52,164 bases of DNA from an uncultured Prevotellaceae bacterium (lineage in GTDB: Bacteria > Bacteroidota > Bacteroidia > Bacteroidales > Muribaculaceae), in assembly GCA_947169265.1 (NCBI GenBank), contig CAMVPC010000023.1:1-52164 (forward strand), in the 5' to 3' direction. Positions 7,529 to 15,760 of the stretch are shown here, one piece after another. A program made the position numbers and the translations under genes. The notes below the pieces were generated by a model, which made no database searches, was not told the origin of the DNA, and saw only the letters and a list, made by a program, of their open reading frames with translations. The first letter of the stretch is position 1; every line of letters starts with the position of its first letter.

Positions 7529-9352
7529 TTAGTCGTAGCTGTAATGCTTGAGCACCTGCCGATAAGAGTTAAAGATTTTTGACTTGGAAACGAAGCCCAC
7601 GTAATGTCCCTCACTGTCGACAACGGGCAGGTTCCACGCTCCGGTGTCGTCGAATTGCTTCATCACCTGTTCCATGGGAGCGCCCACTACGAGTTTTGCG
7701 GGCGGCGCCGACATGAATCGGTTCACGAAAAGTCGCCGATAAAGGTCGGGGCGGAACATGATGTTGCGAATATCGTCGAGTTGGACCACACCCAGCAATT
7801 TGTTGTCGGCATCTACCACAGGGAACATGTTGCGGTGACTACGCGAAATCACGTCGACCACCTCCTTGAGACTCATCTCGGGACGCACAGTGATGAAATC
7901 GGTCTCAATCACACTGTCCATCTTAAGCAGGGTGAGCACAGTTTGGTCTTTCTGGTGCGTAAGTAACTCGCCACGTTGGGCCAAACGACGGGCATAGATA
8001 CCATAAGGAGTGAATAAGCGCGACGTGCCGTAAGAAACGACGCTCACAATCAACAATGGAAGGAACAGGCCATAGCCGCCGGTCATTTCGGCCGCAAGGA
8101 AGATGGCCGTTAACGGAGCGTGCATCACGCCCGCCATCACACCGGCCATTCCCATGAGAGCGAAGTTCTTAGTAGAGACCGGCATACCATTGACGACACC
8201 CGCTTCGTTCAGCACAAAAGCGAACAGAAATCCCGCCATGCAACCTACATAGAGCGAGGGCGCGAAAGTGCCACCTACTCCCCCGCCCCCATTGGTAGCG
8301 CTGGTGGCAAAGACCTTGGTTAAGCATAGCATGGCCAGTAGCACTATCGCCCACATGGCGCTGTCGCGATGAGAGTAGAATGGGCTGCGGTCGAACAAAG
8401 CTTTCACGTCACCCCCCAACAAACTATTGATGCCATCATACCCCTCGCCGTAGAGTGGAGGCAGGAAAAAGATGAGGGCACTAAGGATGACAGCCGCTAC
8501 GGCAAAGCGTGTCCAGGGGGAAGATATAGCTTTGAACAAGTTTTCCATGGTTTCCATCACCTTATTGAAATAGACCGAAATAAGTCCGGTGAAAACGCCG
8601 AGGGCCATGACCAGCGGAATGCGCGCCGCCGCGAACGGCTCGCTTTGCGAGAAAAGAAATTCCACATCGAAGCCCGTGAACAATATCGCTACCGTAGCGC
8701 CCGCCACCGAGGCGATAATCAACGGCATCACCGACATGGCGGTGAGGTCGAGCATGAGCACTTCCACCGTAAAAAGCACGCCGGCTATAGGAGCCTTGAA
8801 AATACCGGCCAAACCGGCCGCCGCACCACAGCCCACGAGCATCATCAGCATCTGTGGCGACAAACGAAAGAGCTGGCCCAAATAGGAACCAATCGAGGCG
8901 CCCGTGAAAACGATAGGGCCCTCGGCTCCCACCGAGCCGCCAAAACCGATGGTAACCGACGACGATAAGAGCGAAGCATACATATTGTGGCGCTTGAGAC
9001 GACTTTTTTTCAAGGCGATGGCATAGAGGACACGCGTCACACCGTGGGAAATGTTGTCGCGCACCACATACCGCACATACAGTCCGGTGATAAGGATACC
9101 CAACACGGGATAGATTAAGTACTCATAGTTGCCGTCGCTGATTGAAGCGCGTGACGTCAAAAACGACGCTATGGTCGCAATGAGCCACTTGAGTAGCACC
9201 GCGGCCAATCCGGCCGCCGCACCCACAAGCAGAGCGAGAATAACCACCAACGTGGGTTCGCTCACATGGCGTCCGCGCCACGAGAGCAGTTTCAAAATCC
9301 ACAAGGAGCGTTTGTTTCTTGTTGCGCCCGCCTTGCCGTTGTTAAGTTCCAT
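7529..9352 (-). CDS. ClC-family chloride channel/antiporter with CBS pair
   Basis: Inner-membrane anion transporter of the ClC family, 607 residues. The membrane part (about 30-450) carries GGSVGAEGPIVFTG with the gating glutamate Glu144, and GGGGVGGTFAPSLYVG later. The glutamate suggests coupled chloride/proton exchange or a gated channel. The C-terminal 150 residues form two CBS domains (each ends in a VV-D-L-GVV/GFV type strand pair), usually regulatory nucleotide-binding modules. The start ATG lies two bases after the stop of the glycosylphosphotransferase gene, so it is the last gene of the tsaC operon. Confidence 0.94.
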   Translation of the reverse strand: MELNNGKAGATRNKRSLWILKLLSWRGRHVSEPTLVVILALLVGAAAGLAAVLLKWLIATIASFLTSRASISDGNYEYLIYPVLGILITGLYVRYVVRDNISHGVTRVLYAIALKKSRLKRHNMYASLLSSSVTIGFGGSVGAEGPIVFTGASIGSYLGQLFRLSPQMLMMLVGCGAAAGLAGIFKAPIAGVLFTVEVLMLDLTAMSVMPLIIASVAGATVAILFTGFDVEFLFSQSEPFAAARIPLVMALGVFTGLISVYFNKVMETMENLFKAISSPWTRFAVAAVILSALIFFLPPLYGEGYDGINSLLGGDVKALFDRSPFYSHRDSAMWAIVLLAMLCLTKVFATSATNGGGGVGGTFAPSLYVGCMAGFLFAFVLNEAGVVNGMPVSTKNFALMGMAGVMAGVMHAPLTAIFLAAEMTGGYGLFLPLLIVSVVSYGTSRLFTPYGIYARRLAQRGELLTHQKDQTVLTLLKMDSVIETDFITVRPEMSLKEVVDVISRSHRNMFPVVDADNKLLGVVQLDDIRNIMFRPDLYRRLFVNRFMSAPPAKLVVGAPMEQVMKQFDDTGAWNLPVVDSEGHYVGFVSKSKIFNSYRQVLKHYSYD

Positions 9353-9354
9353 CG

Positions 9355-10770
9355 CTAAACGCCCTTGCCGGTAATAATGATTTTGAGCGTGTAAACCACA
9401 ATCTTGAGGTCGTTGAGAAGCGACATATTCTCCAAATAGATAAGGTCGTAATCGAGACGCTCGAGCATTTGTTCCAAATTTTGCGCGTAGCCAAACTTGA
9501 CCATACCCATCGAGGTGATACCGGGTCTCACTTGGTGCACAAGCGCGTAGGCCGGCTGACGCTCCGAGATAAGGTCGACATAGTGCTTGCGTTCAGGACG
9601 TGGGCCCACCAAAGTCATGTCACCGCGAAGTACATTCCAGAATTGCGGCAACTCGTCAATGCGATACTTGCGCAGGAAGTGTCCCACGCGGGTCACGCGC
9701 GGGTCGTCTTGACTCGAAAGTTGCGGTTTTCCCTTCACTTCGGCCTTGTCAATCATCGATCGGAATTTCAAAATTTTAAAGACCTTGTTGTGATAACCAA
9801 TACGTTCCTGACTATAAATAACCGGTCCTCTCGTGTCGAGCTTGATGAAAAGCGCCACAATGGGATAGAGCAATGCAATGAAAACCAACGCAATAATCGA
9901 CACTATGATGTCCACGAGGCGTTTCATGTTCTTGCCGCCCTCGGTCATCGAGCTTGAAGAGATGTCAATCAAGGGGTCGCCGTGGATGTCGTTGAGCCTC
10001 ACACGCGACAACAAGATGTTATATTTGTCGGGGGCTATCTTGATGGGTAAGTTAAGTGAGAATAGCTTGTTAATGACCGAAAGCACATTGTTGCTATTGT
10101 TCTTTGTGGGAATGACAATAATCTCTTTAATATCGCGCGCGATACATTCCTGCCTGATGTTGTCAAGGTCTAAAATGGGGCGGTCAGGATTCTTGACGTT
10201 GTTTTCACCCGGAATAGCCACATATCCCACCACATTGTAACCAAGCGACACTTTCATCCGTTCGAGTCTTTCCACAAAAGCGCAACCGGCAGTGCCGCAT
10301 CCCACCACGAGCGTGTTGAACATCCACTTGCGCCGCTTGATGCGCCTCGACGTGTGGTTGGTGATAATGGCTCGCGGAATGTAAGTAAAGACAAAAAGCA
10401 TGACCCACAACAAAGCAATCAGCTCATAGTTGGTTTGTCGTTCAATCATTTGGTCGTTAATGAGCGCGACAAAAAAGAGGATGAGACTGTTGACAAGCGC
10501 ATTGGAAGCTGTAAGCAACAACTCCTGCAAGCGCGATTTCCTGAATACCTCGTTATAGTACCCCGAAAGCGAGTAAACACTCATCATGACCAACGGGAAC
10601 AAAAGTTGGCCAAGCAACACGTTGCCCGACAAGATGAAAGTCTTGAGCGATTGCTGGCCGAACACCGCTCCCATCGAATAGCGGAGACAGTTATAACAAA
10701 ACCATGCCACATTCGACGAGATGAAGTCGCTCAGCAGATACTTTAACCGTTGTCGTGATTCGCTTATCAT
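9355..10770 (-). CDS. polyprenyl glycosylphosphotransferase (WcaJ/WbaP-like)
   Basis: Membrane enzyme that transfers a sugar-1-phosphate from a nucleotide sugar to undecaprenyl phosphate, the first step of a capsule or exopolysaccharide repeat unit. The 471-residue product has about four N-terminal membrane segments, a Rossmann-like CoA-binding-fold middle ([15 protein letters not shown]), a further membrane hairpin near 290-315, and the C-terminal bacterial sugar transferase domain. That domain carries [28 protein letters not shown] and [12 protein letters not shown]. It is not next to a polysaccharide cluster but is operonic with tsaC and ClC. The sugar transferred cannot be predicted. Confidence 0.92.
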   Translation of the reverse strand: MISESRQRLKYLLSDFISSNVAWFCYNCLRYSMGAVFGQQSLKTFILSGNVLLGQLLFPLVMMSVYSLSGYYNEVFRKSRLQELLLTASNALVNSLILFFVALINDQMIERQTNYELIALLWVMLFVFTYIPRAIITNHTSRRIKRRKWMFNTLVVGCGTAGCAFVERLERMKVSLGYNVVGYVAIPGENNVKNPDRPILDLDNIRQECIARDIKEIIVIPTKNNSNNVLSVINKLFSLNLPIKIAPDKYNILLSRVRLNDIHGDPLIDISSSSMTEGGKNMKRLVDIIVSIIALVFIALLYPIVALFIKLDTRGPVIYSQERIGYHNKVFKILKFRSMIDKAEVKGKPQLSSQDDPRVTRVGHFLRKYRIDELPQFWNVLRGDMTLVGPRPERKHYVDLISERQPAYALVHQVRPGITSMGMVKFGYAQNLEQMLERLDYDLIYLENMSLLNDLKIVVYTLKIIITGKGV

Positions 10771-10786
10771 GGTGAAGGATTAGGCG

Positions 10787-11359
10787 TTAACGGATAATTT
10801 TAAATGTACCGTTGCGATTGAGGCGGATAATGTTCGAGGCCTTGTGGGGCGTGGTGTCGTCCTGCCTGTGATTCACTACATAGTCAACGCCATCGACGAT
10901 TTCCTTAGCAATCTCGGCAAAGCAGGCCGGCGAGGGTTCACCGCTCACGTTGGCGCTGGTCGAAACCAATGGTTTGCCAAAACGCGCACACAGCTGCTGG
11001 GCGAAGTCGTCTTGCGGTATTCTCACCCCAAGCGAATCGTTCTCGCCGAGCAGTTCGGGAGCCACGTTGTAAGCGCCTTCATAGACAATGGTAAGCGGAT
11101 TTACGGCCACCTCGACCAATTCAAAAGCCATCGCAGGCACGTCAACCACATAATGGTCAAGCCTGTCCACATTATCGAGCAACACGATGAGTGCCTTGTG
11201 ATCGGCACGGTGCTTGAGCTCAAACACGCGTTTGACTGCTTCGGGACGGGTGGCATCACACCCAATGCCCCAAATCGTGTCGGTGGGATAGAGTATAAGC
11301 CCTCCTTTTTTGAGGGTCTCAAGGGCTTTATTAATGTCGTCTTGTAGGGTTAATTTCAT
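10787..11359 (-). CDS. tsaC: L-threonylcarbamoyladenylate synthase
   Basis: Makes threonylcarbamoyl-AMP from threonine, bicarbonate and ATP for the universal t6A37 modification of tRNAs that read ANN codons. The 190-residue product is a single YrdC/TsaC domain with YPTDTIWGIGCDA near the N terminus, KHRADHKALIVLL, and STSANVSGEPS, the nucleotide-binding loop. The C-terminal Sua5 domain is absent. The start is ATG 11359; the codon before it in frame is TTG. It heads an operon with the glycosylphosphotransferase 16 bases downstream. Confidence 0.95.
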   Translation of the reverse strand: MKLTLQDDINKALETLKKGGLILYPTDTIWGIGCDATRPEAVKRVFELKHRADHKALIVLLDNVDRLDHYVVDVPAMAFELVEVAVNPLTIVYEGAYNVAPELLGENDSLGVRIPQDDFAQQLCARFGKPLVSTSANVSGEPSPACFAEIAKEIVDGVDYVVNHRQDDTTPHKASNIIRLNRNGTFKIIR

Positions 11360-11426
11360 CAAAAATATTGTTTTAAAAGCACAAAATGTGACGGTTAACT
11401 ATCGCCGACCGCTTATTTCGGGCTAA

Positions 11427-11434
11427 CAAAGTTA
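11427..11434 (-). promoter_or_regulatory. candidate -7 box of the tsaC operon
   Basis: TAACTTTG on the minus strand, about 67 bases before tsaC. A TTTG lies 16 bases upstream, shorter than the usual 19-20, so support is moderate. Confidence 0.4.
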
Positions 11435-11531
11435 GTCATTATGAATGAAACAAAAAAGAAAATGTAACTTTTTCTCACTTTGTTTAACAGTAAAAATGTT
11501 AAAAGATAGTTTCACTTGCGTTTTTTATCAG

Positions 11532-11539
11532 TAATTTTG
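11532..11539 (+). promoter_or_regulatory. candidate -7 box of the FMN-binding gene
   Basis: TAATTTTG lies 21 bases before the ATG at 11561. No clear TTTG is found at the right distance upstream. It supports the start at 11561 over the in-frame TTG at 11516. Confidence 0.4.
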
Positions 11540-11560
11540 CGGCAAAATTCAAGGATAATT

Positions 11561-12040
11561 ATGAAAAAACGTGGATTCAGCAATATGATTGTAGTCGCTT
11601 TGCTCATGGGAGCGGTGACGTGTGGTATCGCTTTTCAAGCCGAAGCCAAAACAAAGAGAAACTCTTCAAACCATAATAAAACACAGGTGGTATATACCGG
11701 CGAGATAGGCAAAAAAATCATCGGTTACAATGGTCCCACCCCACTCAACATCACCATTACCGGCGGCAAGGTGACGGCCATCGAGGCGTTACCCAACCAG
11801 GAAGGCCCTCGCTACATGGCCAAGGCACAAGAGAAGGTATTTCCTCAGTTTATCGGTAAAACTGTCGATGCCGGCATCGCTCTCGAAGCCGATGCGGCTA
11901 CCGGTGCCACCTATACCAGCGAGGCTCTCATCAAAAACATCCAACTCGGTCTGAAGCAAGCCAAGCAAGAAAGCGGCACGACGAAAAAAGCCAATAGCGG
12001 CAACACGAAGAAAAAGAACCGCCGCATGCGGCGCCGTTAA
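11561..12040 (+). CDS. secreted FMN-binding domain protein
   Basis: Small exported flavoprotein, 159 residues. A basic N terminus and hydrophobic segment form a signal peptide ending near QAEA. The rest is one FMN-binding domain of the RnfG/NqrC type (GYNGPTPLNITITGGKVTAIEAL). It ends its core with DAATGATYTS, which fits the Dxx(S/T)GAT site where ApbE attaches FMN to the last Thr (Thr117). The C terminus is lysine/arginine-rich. Such proteins carry electrons outside the inner membrane; the partner is unknown and no ApbE or Rnf gene lies in the window. It ends one base before the convergent yraN. A CG-rich palindrome at 12020-12033 overlaps its last codons. Confidence 0.88.
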   Translation: MKKRGFSNMIVVALLMGAVTCGIAFQAEAKTKRNSSNHNKTQVVYTGEIGKKIIGYNGPTPLNITITGGKVTAIEALPNQEGPRYMAKAQEKVFPQFIGKTVDAGIALEADAATGATYTSEALIKNIQLGLKQAKQESGTTKKANSGNTKKKNRRMRRR

Positions 12041-12041
12041 G

Positions 12042-12419
12042 CTAATAACTCCTCAAGGGAGGATAAAACGCGTCGGGCAAGTACTCGATGCGAAAATCGG
12101 CAGGAGATGTACCCACGATGACCATGATGTCAAATTGCACATCATAGTCCAATCCTGTCATGTTCACATAAGCGTTGGCGGCCGCTACCATGTGTGAAAT
12201 CTTTTTGCTTGTAATCGCGTCAAGCGGGTCGAAGGCTTCGTCGTCGGCACGTGTTTTCACTTCCACGATGTGGAGAACGTTGCCTTTTTCTTGGGCAATG
12301 ATATCAATTTCAAGGTGGTTGAGTTTCCAGTTCGTCTCGCGAATGGTGTATCCACGCTTGATGAGAAACTCTGTGGCAAGCAGTTCCCCTTCTTTACCCA
12401 GTATGTTGTGAAGCGCCAT
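12042..12419 (-). CDS. yraN: UPF0102 (YraN) family nuclease-like protein
   Basis: Conserved 125-residue protein of the restriction-endonuclease-like fold. The N terminus GKEGELLATEFLIKRGY, then LEIDIIAQ and EVKTR give the D...E-x-K pattern of that fold, so a nuclease or Holliday-junction role has been suggested for the family but not established. The start ATG shares its first base with the prfA stop (TAATG), indicating translational coupling at the end of the operon. Confidence 0.93.
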   Translation of the reverse strand: MALHNILGKEGELLATEFLIKRGYTIRETNWKLNHLEIDIIAQEKGNVLHIVEVKTRADDEAFDPLDAITSKKISHMVAAANAYVNMTGLDYDVQFDIMVIVGTSPADFRIEYLPDAFYPPLRSY

Positions 12420-13528
12420 TATAGCTCAGCCTCTTTAAGTTTTTCGGCATTTTCGGCCACGATGAGATGGTCGATGCAATCCTGGATGTCGCCGTCCATA
12501 AAGGCGGGGAGATTATAGATGGTGTAGCCGATGCGGTGGTCGGTGATGCGCCCTTGCGGATAGTTGTAGGTGCGAATCTTTGCCGATCGGTCGCCTGTCG
12601 ACACAAGCGTTTTGCGGCGGTTGGCAATATCATCGACATACTTTTGGTGCTCGCGGTCATAAATGAACGTGCGCAATCGGGCCAGTGCGCGCTCTTTATT
12701 CTTGGGCTGGTCGCGCGTTTCGGTACACTCGATGAGAATTTCCTGTTGCTCGCCCGTGTTAGGGTTGGTCCACATGTAGCGCAAGCGCACGCCGCTGTTG
12801 ACCTTGTTAACATTCTGTCCGCCGGCGCCGCCACTACGAAAGGTGTCCCATTTTATCTCGCCCTCATTGATGTGCACATCGAATGGCTCAGCCTCGGGCA
12901 ACACGGCCACGCTGGCAGCCGAGGTATGGACACGTCCCTGCGTCTCGGTGACCGGTACCCGTTGCACACGGTGCACGCCCGACTCATACTTGAGTGTGCC
13001 ATAGACGCCGCTGCCGGTCACACTCAACACGATTTCCTTGTAACCGCCGGCCGAGCCCTCGCTGAAACTCGACACCTCCACTTTCCAGCCTTTACGCTCA
13101 CAATAGCGCATATACATGCGCGCCAGGTCGCCTGCAAACAAAGCGGCCTCGTCGCCGCCGGTGCCACCGCGCACCTCGAGGATAGCGTTTTTCCCGTCCT
13201 CGGGGTCCTCGGGGATAAGCAACAACTTTATCTCCTCCTCGACTTTGGGCAGCGAAGCCTGGGCTGCGTCGAGCTCCTCACGCGCCATTTCGCGCAAGTC
13301 CTCATCATTCTCACTCATGAGCAACGACTTCGCCTCGTTGATGTCGCCAAGCAGTCGTTTATATCGCGCCGTAGCGGCGAGCAAGGTCTCAAGGCTTTTG
13401 TACTCCTTGGTCAGTTTCACATAGCGTTGTTGGTCGGCAATCACCTGAGGGTCGGTGATAAGCGTCCCTATTTCCTCGAAACGAGCGTCGAGCCCTTCGA
13501 GCCGTTGCAGCAGTTGGTTTTCTGCCAT
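12419..13528 (-). CDS. prfA: peptide chain release factor 1
   Basis: Recognises UAA and UAG at the ribosomal A site and triggers peptide release. The 369-residue product has the GGQ hydrolysis motif in RSGGAGGQNVNKV and the codon-recognition tripeptide as PVT in HRVQRVPVTETQGR. PxT at this place distinguishes RF1 from RF2, which has SPF. The expected N-terminal coiled domain is present. It lies 23 bases after the sugar nucleotidyltransferase gene and overlaps yraN by one base. Confidence 0.97.
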   Translation of the reverse strand: MAENQLLQRLEGLDARFEEIGTLITDPQVIADQQRYVKLTKEYKSLETLLAATARYKRLLGDINEAKSLLMSENDEDLREMAREELDAAQASLPKVEEEIKLLLIPEDPEDGKNAILEVRGGTGGDEAALFAGDLARMYMRYCERKGWKVEVSSFSEGSAGGYKEIVLSVTGSGVYGTLKYESGVHRVQRVPVTETQGRVHTSAASVAVLPEAEPFDVHINEGEIKWDTFRSGGAGGQNVNKVNSGVRLRYMWTNPNTGEQQEILIECTETRDQPKNKERALARLRTFIYDREHQKYVDDIANRRKTLVSTGDRSAKIRTYNYPQGRITDHRIGYTIYNLPAFMDGDIQDCIDHLIVAENAEKLKEAEL

Positions 13529-13551
13529 TATTTGTCTTTGGGTAGATGTGA

Positions 13552-14298
13552 TTAAGAGAAAATTTCGTTGGCCCGGGCCAGCGTGTCGGGTTTGCCCACG
13601 TCAAGCCACAAGTATTCGCGGTCGGGGCAATAAGCGTGAATGGGCAGTGAGCGGCAATGGTCCACATAGAAAGGGGTAATCGAGAAAACACGATTCTTCG
13701 TTGCATAAGCCTCCAGAGCCGGGAAAATAGCCGGAGAGAGCACATAGATGCCACCAAAAGCCATTTCATCATATTTTCCATCAGCCTCAAAAACGAGGCC
13801 TGACGGACGCGTTTCGCCCGTGGCTTTATTAATCCATCCACACAGGCGCTTGTTTTTATCAAATAAAAAGTAACGCTGGGTGGGACGGTGCTTGACAAGA
13901 ATAGTGGCTAAAGCACCGCTTGCAAGGTGCTCACGCTCCATGTCGCCATAATCAAGGTCGGTGAGAATGTCGGCATTGTGCACAAGAAACGGTTCGTTAC
14001 CATCGAGCCAACGTCGTGCCGCCACAATGGCCCCTCCCGTGTCGAGCAATAAGTCACGTTCATCGCTAAAGTGGATTTGCACCCCGAAGTTGTTGCGTGA
14101 TGCCACAAAATCCACAATCTGCTGTGCCAGGTGGTGGACGTTAATCGTAATCTCGGTTATTCCGTATTGTTTCATTCGATTCACCACACGCTCAAGCATG
14201 GTGACGCCGGCAACCTCGACGAGCGCCTTAGGCCGGTCGTTGATGACCGGTCGCAGGCGTGTACCCAAACCGGCCGCAAGGATAAGCGCTTTTCTCAT
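13552..14298 (-). CDS. murU: sugar-1-phosphate nucleotidyltransferase, probably MurU-like
   Basis: Nucleotidyltransferase of 248 residues with the signature LAAGLGTRLRP, RPKALVEVAG, the metal-binding NAD after FLVH, and EYLWLDVGKPDTL near the end. The family includes mannose-1-phosphate guanylyltransferase and MurU, which forms UDP-MurNAc from MurNAc-1-phosphate. MurU is the preferred reading because the preceding gene, overlapping by one base (TGATG), encodes an AmgK-like kinase. AmgK and MurU together form the cell-wall recycling bypass described in Pseudomonas. The sequence alone does not exclude another sugar phosphate. Confidence 0.8.
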   Translation of the reverse strand: MRKALILAAGLGTRLRPVINDRPKALVEVAGVTMLERVVNRMKQYGITEITINVHHLAQQIVDFVASRNNFGVQIHFSDERDLLLDTGGAIVAARRWLDGNEPFLVHNADILTDLDYGDMEREHLASGALATILVKHRPTQRYFLFDKNKRLCGWINKATGETRPSGLVFEADGKYDEMAFGGIYVLSPAIFPALEAYATKNRVFSITPFYVDHCRSLPIHAYCPDREYLWLDVGKPDTLARANEIFS

Positions 14299-15737
14299 CA
14301 GTTCTTGGCAACCGGATTAAATGTTTGCTCTATATTCTGCTCTCGATGAACAAGTTCCACTTTGATGTTAAACTGTTTGTTTAAGTGTTCAGCTAAGTGC
14401 TGCGCGCAATAAACCGAGCGGTGTTGCCCACCCGTGCATCCAAAACACACCATCAAATTTGTGAACCCGCGCTCGATGTAGCGTTTTACCGTGGCATCGA
14501 CAAGCGCCTGCGCGTGAGAAAGGAATTCGAGCACTTCGCCGTCATCCTCAAGGAATTTGATGACAGGCTCGTCGAGACCGATAAACGGCTTGTAGCGCTC
14601 ATATTTGCCGGGGTTATTCACCGCGCGGCAGTCGAACACATAGCCACCACCGTTGCCGCTCGCATCGTTAGGGATACCTTTCTTATAAGCGAAACTCATC
14701 ACTTTCACCGTGAGCGCGCGTTTCTGGATGCCGTCGGTAAACTGCGACAGGTTTACCAGCTCGGTGAGCACCTTGGTGAGATAAGGATATTCCACGTAGC
14801 GCGTTTCGAGGAGTTTGCGCAGGTTGTTGATGGCAAACGGCACGCTTTGCATGAAATGGGGCTTCTTCTCGAAGTAACCGCGGAAACCGTAAGCGCCCAA
14901 CACCTGCAGCGTGCGGAACAGCACAAAGTGGCGCAGCTGCGAGTAGAAATAGTTCTCGTTCACAGGTTTATACTTGCGTAGCGCCGACAAGTATTCTTTG
15001 AGCAATTCGCGGCGCAGGCTATCGGGGAAATTCGCCTTGGCTTGCCACAGGAATGATGCCACGTCGTAATAGAAGGGGCCCTTACGTCCACCCTGGAAAT
15101 CGATAAACCAGGGTTGTCCTTCCTTAATCATCACGTTTCGCGACTGGAAATCACGATACATGAACGTTGCCGACGAGCTGCGGAGCAACACATCAGCCAT
15201 GTGGGCAAAGTCGTCTTCAAGTTTTTCCTCGTCAAACTCAAGTCCGGTGGCCTTCAAAAAACAATACTTGAAATAGTTGAGGTCCCAAAAGATGGAACGA
15301 CGCGTGAAATCGCTTGCCGGGTAACACACCCCAAAGTCGAAACCGTCGGCGCCCATAAACTGGAAGTCGCACAGCTGACGCACCGTTTTCTTGAGTAGTT
15401 CTTTTTCCTCTTCACTAAACACGCGGGTCTTGCGGCCCTTCTCAATCGCGTTAAACAGGGTCAAATCGCCCAGGTCCTCTTGCAAGTAGCACATTGTGTC
15501 ATCGCTCACGGCCAGCACCTTGGGCACCGGCAAGCCTTTCGAAGCGAAGTGGGCGTCCATAGCCACAAAGGCGTGGTTCTCCATTTGGTTAGTACCAATG
15601 GCGCCAATGAGCGTGGGTTCTCCCATAAGACGGAAATAGCGGCGATTACTGCCCGACATGGGCAGGTCAATCACTTCATTGGGCTGCGAGCCGGTTAAAG
15701 AGACGTATAAGTCTTTGAGTTGTTCTATGTTTGTCAT
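14298..15737 (-). CDS. AmgK-like sugar kinase fused to RapZ C-terminal domain
   Basis: Two-domain protein of 479 residues. Residues about 1-330 form an aminoglycoside-phosphotransferase-type kinase: SGSNRRYFRL near 28, MYRDFQSRNVM with Asp196 and Asn201, and FIDFQGG with Asp213. They resemble AmgK, the anomeric MurNAc/GlcNAc kinase. Residues about 341-467 match the C-terminal domain of RapZ, with FDCRAVNNPG at 368 and GCTGGQHRSV at 433-442; in E. coli this domain senses glucosamine-6-phosphate. The next gene is the MurU-like transferase. I infer a salvage kinase whose activity or partner is tied to amino-sugar levels. The kinase substrate is not proven. Confidence 0.85.
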   Translation of the reverse strand: MTNIEQLKDLYVSLTGSQPNEVIDLPMSGSNRRYFRLMGEPTLIGAIGTNQMENHAFVAMDAHFASKGLPVPKVLAVSDDTMCYLQEDLGDLTLFNAIEKGRKTRVFSEEEKELLKKTVRQLCDFQFMGADGFDFGVCYPASDFTRRSIFWDLNYFKYCFLKATGLEFDEEKLEDDFAHMADVLLRSSSATFMYRDFQSRNVMIKEGQPWFIDFQGGRKGPFYYDVASFLWQAKANFPDSLRRELLKEYLSALRKYKPVNENYFYSQLRHFVLFRTLQVLGAYGFRGYFEKKPHFMQSVPFAINNLRKLLETRYVEYPYLTKVLTELVNLSQFTDGIQKRALTVKVMSFAYKKGIPNDASGNGGGYVFDCRAVNNPGKYERYKPFIGLDEPVIKFLEDDGEVLEFLSHAQALVDATVKRYIERGFTNLMVCFGCTGGQHRSVYCAQHLAEHLNKQFNIKVELVHREQNIEQTFNPVAKN

Positions 15738-15760
15738 TTTAATTGGATGTGATTTATAGG

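Noticed and set aside
11360-11367. TATTTTTG touching the tsaC start codon as a promoter
   Set aside because: Transcription would begin inside the gene, and no TTTG lies at the right distance. The box at 11427 is more plausible.
12467-13555. 362-residue plus-strand open frame
   Set aside because: Antisense of prfA, which has unambiguous GGQ and PVT motifs.
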